From Streptomyces sp. 11x1 (GTDB lineage Bacteria; Actinomycetota; Actinomycetes; Streptomycetales; Streptomycetaceae), in assembly GCF_032598905.1 (NCBI RefSeq), contig NZ_CP122458.1:9387001-9451000 (forward strand): 64,000 nt of DNA, in the 5' to 3' direction. Below, piece after piece: positions 1 to 8,381 of this stretch. The notes beneath the pieces were generated by a model. The model had not been told where the DNA came from, made no database searches, and worked only from the letters and a program-made list of their open reading frames with translations. Every line of letters starts with the position of its first letter. Position 1 is the stretch's first letter. Position numbers and translations under genes: made by a program.

Positions 1-912
1 CACCACGAACTGGCGGTGGACCCGCGGCCGTACGAGCGACTCGACCTCGTGCCCTTCCGGGCCGCCGTCCACACGGGCGTGCCCATGCTGATGAGCGCCC
101 ATGTGGTCTTCCCGGCCCTCGACCCGGAGCTGCCCGCCACCCTCAGCCCGAGGATCCTCTCCGACCTGCTGCGTGGCGAACTCGGCTTCGACGGCGTCCT
201 CGTCAGCGACGCGCTGGAGATGAAGGCCATCGCCGACCGCTACGGCGAGGCGGCCGGCGCCCGTCTCGCGCTCGCGGCCGGAGCCGACCAGGTCATCGTC
301 GCCGTGCCGGATCTGGAGGTCAGCCTCGCCTGCCGGGACGCCGTGCTCGACGCGCTCGGAGCGGGCGACCTCGCGGAGGAGCGGGTGACCGAGGCCGCGG
401 AGCGGGTACGCCGGCTCGCGCTGCGGTACGCGGTGCCGTACCGGCCGGGTGCCGTGGCCGCGTGGGACGCGCACGCCGGGCTGACGACGGCGCGGCGGGC
501 CGTACGGAGCGGGGGCCCGTTGCCCCGGCCGGTGCCGGGCGCCCATGTCGTCGACTGCTTCCCACCTCCGCACCCCGCCCTCAACTGGGGCGGCGAGGAT
601 CTGCTGACCGAGGTCCGCGCGCTCGACCCCACCGCCACGGGGACGGCGGTCGCCGGGGAGCCGGACGATCTCTCGGCCGTCGCGGGGGAGGCGCTGCGGG
701 CCGCCGGGGCGCGTCCGCTGGTCCTCGCCCTGTGCGACGCCGAGCTGTACCCCTGGCAGGTCCGCCTCCGCGACCTGTTGCTGACCGCCCGGCCGGACGC
801 GCTCGTGGTCTCGACCGGGTTGCCGGAGGCGGGTGACGCGGTGGCCGCGCACGGCAGGGGACGGGTGAATCTGCGGGCGGCGGCCGAGATCATCACGGGC
901 CGGACGTTCTGA
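1..912 (+). CDS. GH3 beta-N-acetylhexosaminidase-like, C-terminal part (5' end outside window)
   Basis: Hydrolyses terminal beta-linked sugars, most likely N-acetylglucosamine, by the retaining GH3 mechanism. The reading frame is open from base 1, so the gene starts before the window; the first GTG at 16 is internal. Visible family signatures are HHELAVDPRPYERLDLVPF and, about 65 residues later, GFDGVLVSDALEMKAI, whose Asp in SDALEM is the expected nucleophile. This SDA[LM]-type nucleophile loop is typical of NagZ-like GH3 enzymes rather than beta-glucosidases. A weakly conserved C-terminal domain of about 150 residues follows. It fits the glycan-scavenging genes downstream. The call as GH3 is firm; the substrate is inferred from the motif. 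Confidence 0.85.
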   Translation, partial: HHELAVDPRPYERLDLVPFRAAVHTGVPMLMSAHVVFPALDPELPATLSPRILSDLLRGELGFDGVLVSDALEMKAIADRYGEAAGARLALAAGADQVIVAVPDLEVSLACRDAVLDALGAGDLAEERVTEAAERVRRLALRYAVPYRPGAVAAWDAHAGLTTARRAVRSGGPLPRPVPGAHVVDCFPPPHPALNWGGEDLLTEVRALDPTATGTAVAGEPDDLSAVAGEALRAAGARPLVLALCDAELYPWQVRLRDLLLTARPDALVVSTGLPEAGDAVAAHGRGRVNLRAAAEIITGRTF

Positions 913-1292
913 GGGGCGGTGTCCCTCCGGGCACCGATGGCCGGAGGGGGTGCGCGGGTGTGCGGGGTGCGGCGGGCGCGGGTGCACCGGCGCGGGGCGT
1001 GAGCGGGTGTGCGGCGTCCGGACATCCCGCCCCGCCCCGGACATCCCGCCCCGCCCCGGCTCTCCCCGGCTCGCCTGCCCGCCGGTTTGTCGGTTTGCCG
1101 GTTCGCAGGTCGTCGGCTCTCCTGTCGGCTCGGGGTCCGGCACGCCTGCCGCCCCGTTCCCTCGCCGGTTTCGCTTGTGGGCCTGCACGCTCGGCCCCGG
1201 CCCCGTCGGCATGCCTGCCTCGGCCGGCCTGCCATCCCGCCCGCGCGGCCGGTCCCGTGGGCGGCGCCGGGCGCTGCGCCCGGCCGCCGCTC
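913..1292. other. intergenic region between convergent genes, C-rich direct repeats
   Basis: No gene is supported here. Around 1018-1060 there is a near-perfect tandem repeat of the unit GGACATCCCGCCCCGCCCC. Around 1080-1120 there are further short repeats of the CGGTTTG type. The region lies between the 3' ends of two convergent genes, so termination is expected in it, but I could not identify a clean hairpin with a T-run. Confidence 0.4.
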
Positions 1293-2492
1293 TCACTTCC
1301 CCTCGATCAACTCCGTGATTCCCCGTGCCGCCAGGTACGCGGTGTCCTCCGCGTGCTCCGCCAGGACCACCGCCGGGCGGGCCCCCTCCTGTCGTAGACG
1401 CATCCAGGTGTCGAAGAACGCGCCGCCCGGGCCGGAGACGGAGCGGGTGGACGGGGTGCAGTGCAGGACCAGGGCTGTCGTACGGGGCGCGGGCGAGGCG
1501 GAGGCGGCGCGCAGCTCGGCCACCGTCGTGGACAGGGCCTCCGCGATCGGTTTGGGGCGCCCGGTGGAGTCGAACAGACCGAGCGTGTACTCCAGTTCGG
1601 GGAAGTCGGCCAACGTGCGGTCGACGTCGTGGGAGCACCACCAGGTGACGCCCCACAGGTGGGTGCAGCCCGCCGCGTTCAGCAGGGTCGCGCGGGCGAA
1701 GTCGGGGGCGTCGGCGGCCGGGATGTGCGGCTCGGGGGCGCCGGTCTCCTGGACCCAGACCGGGCGGGCCGGGTCGGTGGCGTAGGCGGCGGCCAGCTCC
1801 GTGCCGTACTCCGCCAGGTGGTGCACCTCGGGTGAGCGCGGGCCGTAACGCCGGGCGCAGTCCGCGGAGAAGACCCAGGGGTGGACCGTGGTGAGGTCGC
1901 CCTTGCGGGCCGAGGCCTCGGGGGTGAACGGGTGGTCGTCGCCGTACCAGGCGGCGTCGTACGCCGAGTGGGTGACCAGGCCCCCTGCCTCGCCGAGCCC
2001 GTCCCGGGCGGCGCCGAGGAGGGTGTCGAGGTAGTGGTCGACCTCGGCCGCGGTCACCGGGTTGTGCTCGACCAGGTTGTTGAGCTCGTTGCCCAGTTGG
2101 AGGCCGATGAGGCGGGGGTGGCCGGAGAGGGCGCGGCCGAGCGTGCGCAGCAGCAGTGCCTGGGCCTCGATCGCCTCGGGGTCGGTGAAGACGTTGCGGT
2201 GGTGCCAGCTGCGGGTCCACTCGGGGTAGAAGTCGAAGCTCGACAGGTGGCCCTGGACGCCGTCCACGAGGACGTCGAGGCCGCACTCGCCCGCCAGGTC
2301 CACCAGCCGGACGAGCTGGTCCACGGCCGAGGGCCGGACCAGGGTGCGGTTCGGCTGGAGCAGGGGCCACAGGAGGAAGACCCGGACGTGGTCCAGGCCC
2401 AGCCCGGCGATCTGGGCCAGGTCCTCGCGCGCGAGCCCGGGGTCGAAGTCGTGCCAGGCGTGGAACCAGCCCTTGCGTGGGGTGTAGTTCAC
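1293..2492 (-). CDS. GH5-like glycosidase (cellulase/mannanase superfamily)
   Basis: A (beta/alpha)8 glycosidase of the GH5-like superfamily, predicted to act on a beta-linked sugar chain. Evidence: NYTPRKGWFHAWHDFD at the N-terminus, the acid/base motif QLGNELNNL (Glu in NE) near residue 135, and a second candidate catalytic Glu in VWVQETGAPEP near residue 260. It has no signal peptide, so it is probably cytosolic and works on imported oligosaccharides. Start choice is odd. The only in-frame canonical start is GTG at 2492, which has no well-spaced ribosome site. Fourteen codons upstream, a strong GAGGAGGA precedes an in-frame ATC (2534-2532), followed by codons reading S-T-P-P-S and then LRFG leading into the conserved N-terminus. 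A single base difference would make that ATC an ATG, so the true protein may begin at 2534. The promoter faces the kinase gene and carries operator-like sites. Confidence 0.75.
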   Translation of the reverse strand: MNYTPRKGWFHAWHDFDPGLAREDLAQIAGLGLDHVRVFLLWPLLQPNRTLVRPSAVDQLVRLVDLAGECGLDVLVDGVQGHLSSFDFYPEWTRSWHHRNVFTDPEAIEAQALLLRTLGRALSGHPRLIGLQLGNELNNLVEHNPVTAAEVDHYLDTLLGAARDGLGEAGGLVTHSAYDAAWYGDDHPFTPEASARKGDLTTVHPWVFSADCARRYGPRSPEVHHLAEYGTELAAAYATDPARPVWVQETGAPEPHIPAADAPDFARATLLNAAGCTHLWGVTWWCSHDVDRTLADFPELEYTLGLFDSTGRPKPIAEALSTTVAELRAASASPAPRTTALVLHCTPSTRSVSGPGGAFFDTWMRLRQEGARPAVVLAEHAEDTAYLAARGITELIEGK

Positions 2493-2568
2493 TCCGAAGC
2501 GGAGTGCGGGCGCGGGCGAAGGTGGCGTGCTGATGGCGTCCTCCTCAAGAGACGGACCTTGTCTCCGG

Positions 2569-2615
2569 CGAATGTATCAACCACCATGGACGGCAATGAA
2601 TAGTGATTTGAACCA
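2569..2615. promoter_or_regulatory. putative RpiR operator sites, divergent promoter of GH5-like gene and kinase
   Basis: Bases 2601-2615, read on the minus strand, give TGGTTCAAATCACTA, 14 of 15 matching the site at 9808. A weaker partner on the minus strand at 2583-2569 begins TGGTTGATACA. The pair sits between divergent genes, upstream of the ribosome site of the GH5-like gene. The same motif recurs before other genes of this locus. Confidence 0.6.
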
Positions 2616-2655
2616 AGCCTCCGGGGGCCTGGCCTTCGAGAACCAAGCCTCCGGG
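2610..2655. repeat. 16-bp direct repeat, period 30
   Basis: GAACCAAGCCTCCGGG occurs at 2610-2625 and again at 2640-2655. The first copy overlaps the end of the putative operator. It may be a local duplication within the promoter region. Confidence 0.7.
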
Positions 2656-2871
2656 ACTCACCCGGCACGCGACCCCCGGTCGGTGGCCGGTCCCGGGCCG
2701 GTGGCGGATGAGCGGTCGGCGCCGGGCGCGTGGTCGGAAGCCGACGGGTGGTCGGTGGTCGACAGATCATCGGCGCCCGGTCGGTCGTCGGCGGTCGATG
2801 CGGGGCCGACCCCCCATGCGCGGTCGGCCACTGCTGCGGCACCCGCGGCCGATGGGCGGTCGACTGCCGGC

Positions 2872-4020
2872 ATGGCCCGCGCTGCCGGTACGGCCCGCGC
2901 CGCCGACGCGGCTGCGGCCGCCGGGCCCGCCCCGACCGCCCACGGATCCCCGGGCGCCGCCGCGCCCACCCCCACCTCCACCGACCACTCCGCCCCGCCC
3001 CCTGCCACGCCCGCCCCCGTCTACGTGGTCGGTATCGACGCCGGAGGCACCCGTACGCGTGCCGTTCTGGCGGAGCTCGGCGGCGGGGCGGTGATCGGGG
3101 AGGGGGCGGCGGGGCCGGGCAACTCGTTGACGGTGCCCGGGCCGCTGCTCGCCGACCACCTGGTCGAGGCCGTCGCGCGAGCCGTGCCGGAGGCACTGCG
3201 CGGACGGGTGGTGGCGGTGGCGGGCGGGTTCGCCGGGGCCGGCCACCAGGGACAGGGCGCCGACGAGCCCGGTCGGCTGCGGGCCCGGGCCGCCCTGTCG
3301 GCCGCGCTCGCCCGGCTCGGTGTCACCGCCGCGTCGGTCGGCGTCCACAGCGACATCGAGACGACGTTCGCCGCGGCTCCCGGTCATCCCGCCGACGGGC
3401 TGGTCCTGGTGGCCGGTACCGGCGCGGTCGCGGCCCGGATGAAAGGCCGGGTGCCGACCGCGACCTCGGGCGGCGACGGCTGGCTCCTCGGGGACGACGG
3501 CGGTGGCTTCTGGATCGGCCGCGCGGCCGTACGGGCGGCCCTGCGCGCGGCCGACGGCCGCGGCCGGCCCACCGCGCTCGTCCTCGCCCTGGGCCGGGAT
3601 CTGGGGCTGCCGGCGGAGGTGCTCCCGCCGGAGGACTACGGGGCGAGCGGGGCCGCCGTGTGGAGTGCCGAGCAGCGGACCGCCTACCGGGCCAGGTTGC
3701 TGCCCACCGTCATGGACCGAGCGCCCGTCCGGCTCGCCGACCACGCGCCCGTGGTGGTGCGCACCGCCGAGGAGAAGGACGCCGTGGCCGTCGGGATCCT
3801 CCAGGAGGCCGCGCGCCGCCTGGTCGACACCGTCGCCGCCTTGGCGCCCCGCCCCGGCGAACCCCTCGTCGCCACCGGCGGTCTGCTCGCCCCCGACGGC
3901 CCCCTGCTGCCGCCGCTGACCGAACGCCTCGCCCCCCTCGGACTCACCGTCACCCCGGTCGCGGACGGTTCCCCGGGCGCCGTCGCCCTCGCCCGCCTCG
4001 CCCACGGCCGGAGCGACTGA
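2872..4020 (+). CDS. BadF/BadG-type sugar kinase (N-acetylglucosamine kinase-like)
   Basis: ASKHA-fold ATPase of the BadF/BadG/BcrA/BcrD family, which includes N-acetylglucosamine kinases; expected to phosphorylate an amino sugar released by the neighbouring glycosidases. Motifs: phosphate-1 loop VVGIDAGGTRTRAVLAELGG, phosphate-2 loop VLVAGTGAVAARMKGR, then TSGGDGWLLGDDGGGFWIG, typical of NAG kinases, and a C-terminal VATGGLLA. The start is uncertain. The conserved domain begins at about 3019, while the frame is open upstream through an Ala/Pro/Ser-rich low-complexity stretch. ATG 2872 is used here; GTG 3025 (331 residues, nearer the family length) and GTG 2701 are alternatives, and none has a clear ribosome site. 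It is followed 96 bp later by a GH3 gene on the same strand, probably cotranscribed from the operator-bearing promoter near 2600. Confidence 0.75.
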   Translation: MARAAGTARAADAAAAAGPAPTAHGSPGAAAPTPTSTDHSAPPPATPAPVYVVGIDAGGTRTRAVLAELGGGAVIGEGAAGPGNSLTVPGPLLADHLVEAVARAVPEALRGRVVAVAGGFAGAGHQGQGADEPGRLRARAALSAALARLGVTAASVGVHSDIETTFAAAPGHPADGLVLVAGTGAVAARMKGRVPTATSGGDGWLLGDDGGGFWIGRAAVRAALRAADGRGRPTALVLALGRDLGLPAEVLPPEDYGASGAAVWSAEQRTAYRARLLPTVMDRAPVRLADHAPVVVRTAEEKDAVAVGILQEAARRLVDTVAALAPRPGEPLVATGGLLAPDGPLLPPLTERLAPLGLTVTPVADGSPGAVALARLAHGRSD

Positions 4021-4116
4021 CCGGACGGGCACCTGCCCCGGGCCCGCGCGGGGTTCCCACCCCCGGGCCGCACACCTCCCTCGGCCCCAAGCCCCCTCGC
4101 CGACAAGGACCACCCC

Positions 4117-6462
4117 ATGCCCGCACAGGACCAGCCGCTCGCCCCGGCCGCCGCACCCGCGCTGCCGCCGTACCGCGACCCTTCCGCGCCCGTCGAGGCG
4201 AGGGTCGCCGACCTTCTCTCCCGGATGACCCGGCGCGAGAAGGTCGGGCAGCTCAACCAGCGGATGTACGGCTGGGACGCGTACCGCCGCACCCCGGCCG
4301 GGAACTTCGAACTCACCGAGGCCCTGTCCGCCGAGACCGAGCGCTTCGCGGGGCTCGGCGCGCTCTACGGTCTGATGCGGGCCGACGCCTGGTCCGGCGT
4401 CGGCCACGGCGACGGGCCCGGTGCCGCGGACAGCGCCGACCTCGCCGACCTGGTCCAGCGGCACGTCCTGGGGCGCAGCCGGCTCGGGATCCCCACCCTC
4501 TTCGTCGAGGAGGTCCCGCACGGCCACATGGCCCTCGACGGCACGGTCCTGCCCGTCAACCTGGCCGTCGGCGCCACCTGGGACCCCGACCTCCACGAGC
4601 GGGCCGCCGCGCACGCCGCCGCCGAACTCCGCGCCCGTGGCGGCCACGTGGCCCTCGTCTCCGCGCTCGACATCGCCAGGGACCCGCGCTGGGGCCGTAC
4701 CGAGGAATGCTTCACCGAGGACCCCCACCTCGCGGCCCGCCTGACCGAGGCCCTGGTCAGAGGCATGCAGGGACCGCCGGGTGCACAGGCGGCGCCCGGC
4801 GCTCAGCAGACCCCCGGCGCTCAACCGCCCCCGGGCCCGCACACGGCGCCCATCCCGGCGCCCGTCCCGGAGCGCTTCGCCGTCGACCGCGCCCCCGTCG
4901 TCCTCAAGCACTTCGCAGGCCAAGGCGCCACCGTCGGCGGCCGGAACTCCGCCGAGTCCGAACTCGGCCCCCGCGAGCTGCACGAGATCCACTTCCCGGC
5001 CGCCCGTGCCGGGGTCCGCGCGGGCGCCGCCGCCGTCATGGCCGCCTACAACGAGGTCGACGGCCTGCCCTGCTGCGGAAACCGCGCCCTCCTGACCGGG
5101 CTGCTCCGCGAACACTGGGGCTTCGACGGCCTGGTCATGGCCGACGGCCTCGCCGTCGACCGCCTCGCCCGCATCACCGGCGACAAGGTCTCCGCCGGTG
5201 CCCTCGCCCTGGACGCGGGCGTCGACCTCAGCCTCTGGGACGAGGGCTTCACGCACCTGGAGGAGGCCGTGGAGCGCGGCCTGGTCGACGAGGCCGCCCT
5301 GGACACCGCCGTCGCCCGCGTGCTGCGCCTGAAGTTCCGCCTCGGCCTGTTCGAGAACCCCTACACTCGCCGCGCGTCGATCCCCGAGCACACCGGCCGC
5401 GCCCGCAGCACCGACCTCGCCCGCGCCTGCGTCACCCTCCTGCGCAACCCGGAAGGCACCCTGCCTCTCGGCCCCTCGGCACGCCGGATCGCCGTGCTCG
5501 GCCCGCACGCCGCCACCACCGGTCACCACCTCGGCGACTACACCGCCCCGCAGCGCCCCGGCACCGGCACGAGCGTCCTCGACGCCCTGCGCCGCCTGGC
5601 CCCGCCCGGCACCGACGTCCGTCACACCGAGGGCGCGGCCCTGACCGGCGCCGACCGCTCCGGAATCCCGGACGCGATCGCCGAGGCCGCCGCGGCCGAC
5701 CTGGCCGTGCTCGTGCTGGGCGGCAGCAGCGCCCGTACCCCCGACACGGAGTTCGACGCCAACGGTGCCGCGCGGACCGTTGTGTCGGAGATGACCTGCG
5801 GCGAGGGCGTCGACCTCGCGGGTCTACGGCTCGGCGCGGCGCAGGAGGCCCTGCTGGACGCCGTCGTGGCGACGGGCACGCCCACCGCGGTCGTCCTGAT
5901 GCAGGGCCGCCCGCACGTGCTGCCCGACACCCCGGCCGCGGCACTGCTCACCGCCTGGTACCCGGGCCCGTGGGGCGGCGAGGCGGTCGCCGAGGTGCTC
6001 CTCGGTCTCGCCGAGCCCGCAGGCCGGCTCCCGGTCTCCGTCCCCCGCTCGGCCGCCCAGCTCCCCGTCCACTACAACCACAAGGACACCGAGTACGGCG
6101 GATACGTCGACGGGAGCGCGGAACCGGCCTACTCCTTCGGGCACGGGCTGTCGTACACGACCTTCGACCACGGTGCGCCCCGGGTGTCCGGGCGCACGGT
6201 CGAGGTGGACGTCACCAACACCGGCAACCGGTACGGGCGTTCGGTCGTCCAGGTGTATCTGCGCAGGCTGATCACCCGCACCTGGCCGCGCACTCTCGAA
6301 CTGTGCGCGTTCGAGGGTGTCGGCCTGGCGCCGGGCGAGAGCCGTACCGTCTCCCTTGCGTTCGAGGTGCCCGCCGGGACCGACTCCGTGGAGCTCCGGG
6401 TCGCGCGGTCCGCGCGGGAGGCGCTGGACGTGGCACCCGTCGTCGTGGACCTCAGAGCTTGA
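4117..6462 (+). CDS. GH3 beta-glucosidase-like enzyme with fibronectin-III-like C-terminal domain
   Basis: 781-residue cytosolic GH3 glycosidase, expected to release terminal beta-linked glucose or a related sugar. The order is the N-terminal barrel (GIPTLFVEEVPHG, LVSALDIARDPRWGRTEECF, VVLKHFAGQG), the nucleophile loop WGFDGLVMADGLAVD, the alpha/beta sandwich (IAVLGPHAAT, PGPWGGEAVAEVLLG, GRLPVSVPRSAAQLPVHYNHK), and the Fn3-like end (YSFGHGLSYTTFDH, VDVTNTGNRYG). Between about residues 213 and 250 there is a Pro/Ala/Gln-rich insert with repeated PGAQ units that is not part of the fold. Start ATG 4117 follows an AAGGA site. Its last 11 bases overlap the 3' end of the convergent permease gene. 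The family call is strong; sugar specificity is not readable from sequence. Confidence 0.9.
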   Translation: MPAQDQPLAPAAAPALPPYRDPSAPVEARVADLLSRMTRREKVGQLNQRMYGWDAYRRTPAGNFELTEALSAETERFAGLGALYGLMRADAWSGVGHGDGPGAADSADLADLVQRHVLGRSRLGIPTLFVEEVPHGHMALDGTVLPVNLAVGATWDPDLHERAAAHAAAELRARGGHVALVSALDIARDPRWGRTEECFTEDPHLAARLTEALVRGMQGPPGAQAAPGAQQTPGAQPPPGPHTAPIPAPVPERFAVDRAPVVLKHFAGQGATVGGRNSAESELGPRELHEIHFPAARAGVRAGAAAVMAAYNEVDGLPCCGNRALLTGLLREHWGFDGLVMADGLAVDRLARITGDKVSAGALALDAGVDLSLWDEGFTHLEEAVERGLVDEAALDTAVARVLRLKFRLGLFENPYTRRASIPEHTGRARSTDLARACVTLLRNPEGTLPLGPSARRIAVLGPHAATTGHHLGDYTAPQRPGTGTSVLDALRRLAPPGTDVRHTEGAALTGADRSGIPDAIAEAAAADLAVLVLGGSSARTPDTEFDANGAARTVVSEMTCGEGVDLAGLRLGAAQEALLDAVVATGTPTAVVLMQGRPHVLPDTPAAALLTAWYPGPWGGEAVAEVLLGLAEPAGRLPVSVPRSAAQLPVHYNHKDTEYGGYVDGSAEPAYSFGHGLSYTTFDHGAPRVSGRTVEVDVTNTGNRYGRSVVQVYLRRLITRTWPRTLELCAFEGVGLAPGESRTVSLAFEVPAGTDSVELRVARSAREALDVAPVVVDLRA

Positions 6463-7363
6463 CGGCCCCGGAGGACACGCCCTTGTAGAACCACCGCTGG
6501 GTGATGACGAACAGCACCAGCACCGGGATCACGGAGATCACCGAGCCCGCCATCACCATCCGCTGGTCGTAGCCGAAGGAGGAGGACGTGAGGCGGGACA
6601 GGCCGAGTGTCAGGGTGAAGTGGTCCTCGGTGCGCAGCACGATCAGCGGCCACAGGAAGTCGTCCCAGGCGCTGATGAAGGTGTTGATGGTGACGACCAG
6701 GATCGCGCCCCACGCGGACGGCAGATAGAGGTACCGGAACCGCTTCCACTCGCCCGCCCCGTCCAGCATCGCAGCGTCCTCGACCTCGCGCGGCACGGCG
6801 AGGAACGCGGCCCGCATGATGAGGACGTTGATGGCGGCGACGAAACCGGGCAGCCAGACGCCCACCAGGTTGTCGACGAGCCCCAGGTCACGGATGCTCA
6901 GGAACAGCGACACCATGATCGACTCGAAGGGGAACATCATGGACGCCATCAGCAGCACCCAGACCAGCTTGCGGCCCTTCCAGCTCGGCTTGGAGAGCAT
7001 GTAGCCGGCGAGCGTGGAGAAGACCAGCTGGCTGGTGACGGACAGGGCCACGACCACCAGGCTGTTGCGGATGTACGTCCAGACCGGGACCTGCGCGAAC
7101 ACCTCGCGGTAGGCGCGCAGCGTCGGATCGTGCGGGAAGAGGGAGGCGTTCTCGCCGAACACGTCCTCGCCGACGCCCTTCAGCGACGACAGCAGCTGCC
7201 ACAGCAGCGGGCCCACGGTGATGCCGAGGACGAACAGCAACAGCAGGTAGCGGACGACGAGTTCGCGGGGGCGGCCGTAGTCCCTCCAGCGCGGCATCAG
7301 CCGCGGCTTCCCGACGGGGGCCGGGGCCGGGGCCGTCCGCGGCTCCTTCACGGCGGTGGTCAC
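6452..7363 (-). CDS. carbohydrate ABC transporter permease, MalG type
   Basis: Inner-membrane permease of a CUT1 sugar importer, about 303 residues with six predicted membrane spans. The cytoplasmic EAA loop is visible as EVEDAAMLDGAGEWKRFRYLYLPS, where it docks the shared ATPase. Family features include the N-terminal span VVRYLLLLFVLGITVGPLLW, the SSLK motif after it, and the short C-terminal tail. The GTG start at 7363 overlaps the stop of the MalF-type gene by four bases (GTGA), so the two are translationally coupled. No ATPase gene lies in the operon. In Streptomyces a shared MsiK-type ATPase encoded elsewhere usually serves such importers, which is the likely case here. Confidence 0.92.
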   Translation of the reverse strand: MTTAVKEPRTAPAPAPVGKPRLMPRWRDYGRPRELVVRYLLLLFVLGITVGPLLWQLLSSLKGVGEDVFGENASLFPHDPTLRAYREVFAQVPVWTYIRNSLVVVALSVTSQLVFSTLAGYMLSKPSWKGRKLVWVLLMASMMFPFESIMVSLFLSIRDLGLVDNLVGVWLPGFVAAINVLIMRAAFLAVPREVEDAAMLDGAGEWKRFRYLYLPSAWGAILVVTINTFISAWDDFLWPLIVLRTEDHFTLTLGLSRLTSSSFGYDQRMVMAGSVISVIPVLVLFVITQRWFYKGVSSGAVKL

Positions 7364-8379
7364 GACTCGTCCTCCTTCGTCAGTCGCTGTGCGAGCAGTG
7401 TGAGGCCCAGGGTGAGTACGAAGAGGGCGACGCTGACGGCCGAGCCGTAGCCGGCGTTGCCGGTGAGCGGGTCGAGGGCGACGTCCCGGATGTAGAAGGG
7501 GAGGGTGCGGTCGGCGCCGCCGGGGCCGCCGGTCGCGCCGCCGAGCATGTAGATCTCCGTGAACACACGCAGCGAGCCGATACCGGTGAGGGTGCCGACC
7601 AGCATCATCGAGGTGCGCACGCCCGGCACGGTGACGTGCCAGAAACGGCGGACCGCGCCCGCGCCGTCCACGGCGGCGGCCTCGTGCAGTTCCTTGGGCA
7701 CGTTCCCCAGCGCGGCCAGGTAGAAGATCATGTACCAGCCGAGGCCCTTCCACAGGGTGAGCCCCATCGCGCACAGCAGGATCAGCCAGGAGTCCGACAG
7801 GAACGGGATCGCCGACCGGATGATGTGAGCCTTCTGCAGCCAGGTGTTGACCAGGCCCTGGTCGCTGAGCAGCCACTGCCAGCTGAGGCCCACGACCACG
7901 CTGGAGGCGAGGACCGGGGTGTAGAACGCGGAGCGGAAGAAGCCGATGCCGGGCAGGTTCTTCTCCACCAGCACGGCCAGCATCAGCGGGAGCAGCACCA
8001 TCAGCGGGACCACGATCAGCGCGTACAGCACGCTGTTGCGGGTGGCGAGCCAGAAGTCGGAGTCGCCCAGCATCCGGGTGTAGTTGTCCAGGCCCACGAA
8101 CGAGGCGGCGCCGCCGAGCGGTTTGGCGTCGGTGAACGACAGCAGGAGCGTGTTCAGGAACGGGTACAGGCCGAAGACGCTGATGCCGATGATCGCGGGG
8201 GACATCCACAGCCACGGCAGCCACCAGCGGCGGTACAGCGCGGCGCCGCCCGCGTCGGCGCCGGGACCCGGTTTGAGGGCCCGCAACAGGCGGCGCCGGC
8301 CGGTCGGTTCCCCGGAGCGGGGGTCGCGGGAGGAGACCGCGACCCCCGCTCCTTCGGTGGGGGGAGAGAGGGTGGTCAT
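7360..8379 (-). CDS. carbohydrate ABC transporter permease, MalF type
   Basis: Partner permease of the CUT1 importer, 339 residues. After a charged N-terminus come membrane spans beginning WLPWLWMSPAIIGISVFGLYP, and the EAA loop reads ELHEAAAVDGAGAVRRFWHVTVPG. It sits two bases downstream of the lipoprotein gene and overlaps the MalG-type gene, giving the canonical binding-protein/MalF/MalG order on the minus strand. Start ATG 8379. It transports the same ligand as the neighbouring lipoprotein, probably an oligosaccharide from the glycosidase reactions in this locus. Confidence 0.92.
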   Translation of the reverse strand: MTTLSPPTEGAGVAVSSRDPRSGEPTGRRRLLRALKPGPGADAGGAALYRRWWLPWLWMSPAIIGISVFGLYPFLNTLLLSFTDAKPLGGAASFVGLDNYTRMLGDSDFWLATRNSVLYALIVVPLMVLLPLMLAVLVEKNLPGIGFFRSAFYTPVLASSVVVGLSWQWLLSDQGLVNTWLQKAHIIRSAIPFLSDSWLILLCAMGLTLWKGLGWYMIFYLAALGNVPKELHEAAAVDGAGAVRRFWHVTVPGVRTSMMLVGTLTGIGSLRVFTEIYMLGGATGGPGGADRTLPFYIRDVALDPLTGNAGYGSAVSVALFVLTLGLTLLAQRLTKEDES

Positions 8380-8381
8380 AC

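Noticed and set aside
913..1292. Possible small genes in the first intergenic region
   Set aside because: All frames are Arg/Pro-rich and built on C-rich repeats; no start context.
2730..6488. Long plus-strand frame over the kinase and GH3 genes, and a minus-strand frame over the same region
   Set aside because: Arg/Pro-rich sequences without motifs, in other frames of the kinase and GH3 genes that have clear catalytic signatures.
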